A stretch of DNA of 64,000 nt from Flavobacterium luteolum (lineage in GTDB: Bacteria; Bacteroidota; Bacteroidia; Flavobacteriales; Flavobacteriaceae): the NCBI RefSeq assembly GCF_027111275.1, contig NZ_CP114286.1, forward strand, positions 3,272,501 to 3,336,500, read 5' to 3'. Numbering within the stretch: position 1 is the stretch's first letter; every line of letters starts with the position of its first letter. Made by a program: the position numbers and the translations under genes. Shown here piece after piece: positions 63,021 to 64,000 of this stretch. The notes under the pieces are model-generated. The model was given only the letters and a program-made list of their open reading frames with translations, had not been told where the DNA came from and did no database searches.

Positions 63021-64000
63021 ATGAGAATAGTATTTAGCGGTTTTTTGGCTTTGAGTTTACTTTTTGCCAATCCGATAATTTCACAACAGAAAAAGGAAAA
63101 ACAAACCAATGTAAATTATACACAATATGTAGATCCGCTTATTGGTTCAGCGGGGCATGGGCATGTATTTGTAGGTGCAAATGTTCCTTTAGGCGCGGTA
63201 CAGTTGGGGCCTGTAAATATTTTTGAAGGTTGGGATTGGTGTAGTGGTTACAACTATGCCAGCAATACCATTTTAGGTTTCACGCACACGCATTTAAGCG
63301 GAACCGGAATTGGAGATTTAAATGATATTCTGGTGCTTCCTATCAGCGGAAAAGTAGGTTTGACAAAAGGGACAAAAGAAGATATGGTGAACGGTTACGG
63401 CTCTTATTTCTCTCATAAAAATGAAGTGGTAAAACCAGGATATTACAGTGTTTTATTAGATAAATATAAAGTTAAAGCCGAATTAACGGCAAGCGAAAGA
63501 GTCGGTTTTCATAAATATACTTTTGAAAATGCTAATGATTCACACATTTTAATTGATCTAGCTGACGGAATTGGTTGGGACAGACCAGTAAAAACGTTCA
63601 TAAAAAAAATAAGCGAAACTAAGATTGAAGGTTACCGTTATTCGGCAGGTTGGGCGGCAGATCAGCGCATTTATTTTGCAATGGAATTCTCTGAGCCTAT
63701 CACAAATATGATGGTTTACGACAGTACAGCCGTAGTTAAAGGAACAGAAGGTGAGGGGCTAAAAATAAAAGCGGTTTTAGATTTCAAAACCTTAAAAAAC
63801 AAACAGATTCTGGTAAAAGTCGGAATTTCTCCAGTAAGCACAGAAAATGCATCTGCTAATATAAAAGCAGAAATTCCGAATTGGGATTTTGAAGCTGTCG
63901 TAAAATTAGCAGATTCAAAATGGAACAAAGAATTAAATAAAGTTCAAATAAAAGCAGACGAAAAAACAATGAAAGTTTTCTACACTTCATTGTATCACAC
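63021..64000 (+). CDS. GH92 alpha-mannosidase, N-terminal part (runs off the right edge)
   Basis: The frame from ATG 63021 stays open to the last base (326 full codons). The signal peptide is 'FLALSLLFANPIISQQ'. The mature start 'YVDPLIGSAGHGHVFVGANV' and 'PLGAVQLGPVN' followed by 'GYNYASNTILGFTHTHLSGT' are diagnostic of GH92 exo-alpha-mannosidases, which are calcium-dependent and remove alpha-mannose from N-glycans and yeast mannan. The catalytic half of the protein lies beyond the window. Together with the GH2 enzyme it identifies this as a mannose-glycan locus. Confidence 0.92.
   Translation, partial: MRIVFSGFLALSLLFANPIISQQKKEKQTNVNYTQYVDPLIGSAGHGHVFVGANVPLGAVQLGPVNIFEGWDWCSGYNYASNTILGFTHTHLSGTGIGDLNDILVLPISGKVGLTKGTKEDMVNGYGSYFSHKNEVVKPGYYSVLLDKYKVKAELTASERVGFHKYTFENANDSHILIDLADGIGWDRPVKTFIKKISETKIEGYRYSAGWAADQRIYFAMEFSEPITNMMVYDSTAVVKGTEGEGLKIKAVLDFKTLKNKQILVKVGISPVSTENASANIKAEIPNWDFEAVVKLADSKWNKELNKVQIKADEKTMKVFYTSLYH

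Overview
The window looks like chromosomal DNA of a Bacteroidota bacterium, most likely Flavobacterium or a close relative. The DNA is AT-rich. There are three SusC/SusD outer-membrane uptake pairs, several lipoproteins of Bacteroidota style, promoter-like sequences matching the Bacteroidota consensus (TTG, 19 bp, TAnnTTTG), and intergenic palindromic repeat families of the kind seen in Flavobacterium genomes. I see no tRNA, rRNA, CRISPR array, phage or integrative element. The genus call is inference from gene content.

Region 1 (1-1885): an incomplete TPR protein on the minus strand and a small secreted PepSY-like protein.

Region 2 (1886-34631): a large glucuronoxylan utilisation locus. It begins with a LacI-type regulator. 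Next come a GH67 alpha-glucuronidase, a short-chain dehydrogenase, mannonate dehydratase (uxuA), a GH115 alpha-glucuronidase and a GH10 xylanase lipoprotein. A cation symporter and two GH43 enzymes follow, then a GntR regulator with xylulokinase and xylose isomerase, and a small transaldolase. The last block is SusC, SusD, an IPT/TIG surface glycan-binding protein, a GH10 xylanase split by two carbohydrate-binding modules, a GH35-like enzyme and a sialate-esterase-like (CE20-like) acetylesterase. Together they cover surface cleavage of xylan, import, removal of glucuronate and acetyl groups, release of xylose, and entry of xylose and uronate into central metabolism. Six copies of CAACCGATTG (either strand) mark the regulatory gaps. 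One overlaps a -33 box with an exact 19-bp spacer, so the LacI protein probably represses the locus.

Region 3 (34892-36620): a LysR regulator divergent from an MBL-fold hydrolase.

Region 4 (36664-51573): an ECF sigma factor, divergent FecR anti-sigma factor, STN-type SusC, SusD, two TlpA-like thioredoxins, an M16 zinc peptidase, then DsbD. I read this as a candidate import-reduce-degrade system for disulfide-containing peptides. This is the best candidate in the window for an undescribed system.

Region 5 (51636-54267, minus strand): a MarR-acetyltransferase fusion with a 14-bp inverted-repeat operator over its promoter, and an unassigned SAM methyltransferase.

Region 6 (54651-64000): a second LacI regulator with its own operator (ACTAAAACGTTTTAGT), SusC, SusD, a shortened GH2 beta-mannosidase and the start of a GH92 alpha-mannosidase. 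This points to mannose-rich glycans such as N-glycans.

Intergenic DNA is crowded with palindromic repeats of several families. Some are nested inside one another, and two copies show compensating arm changes.
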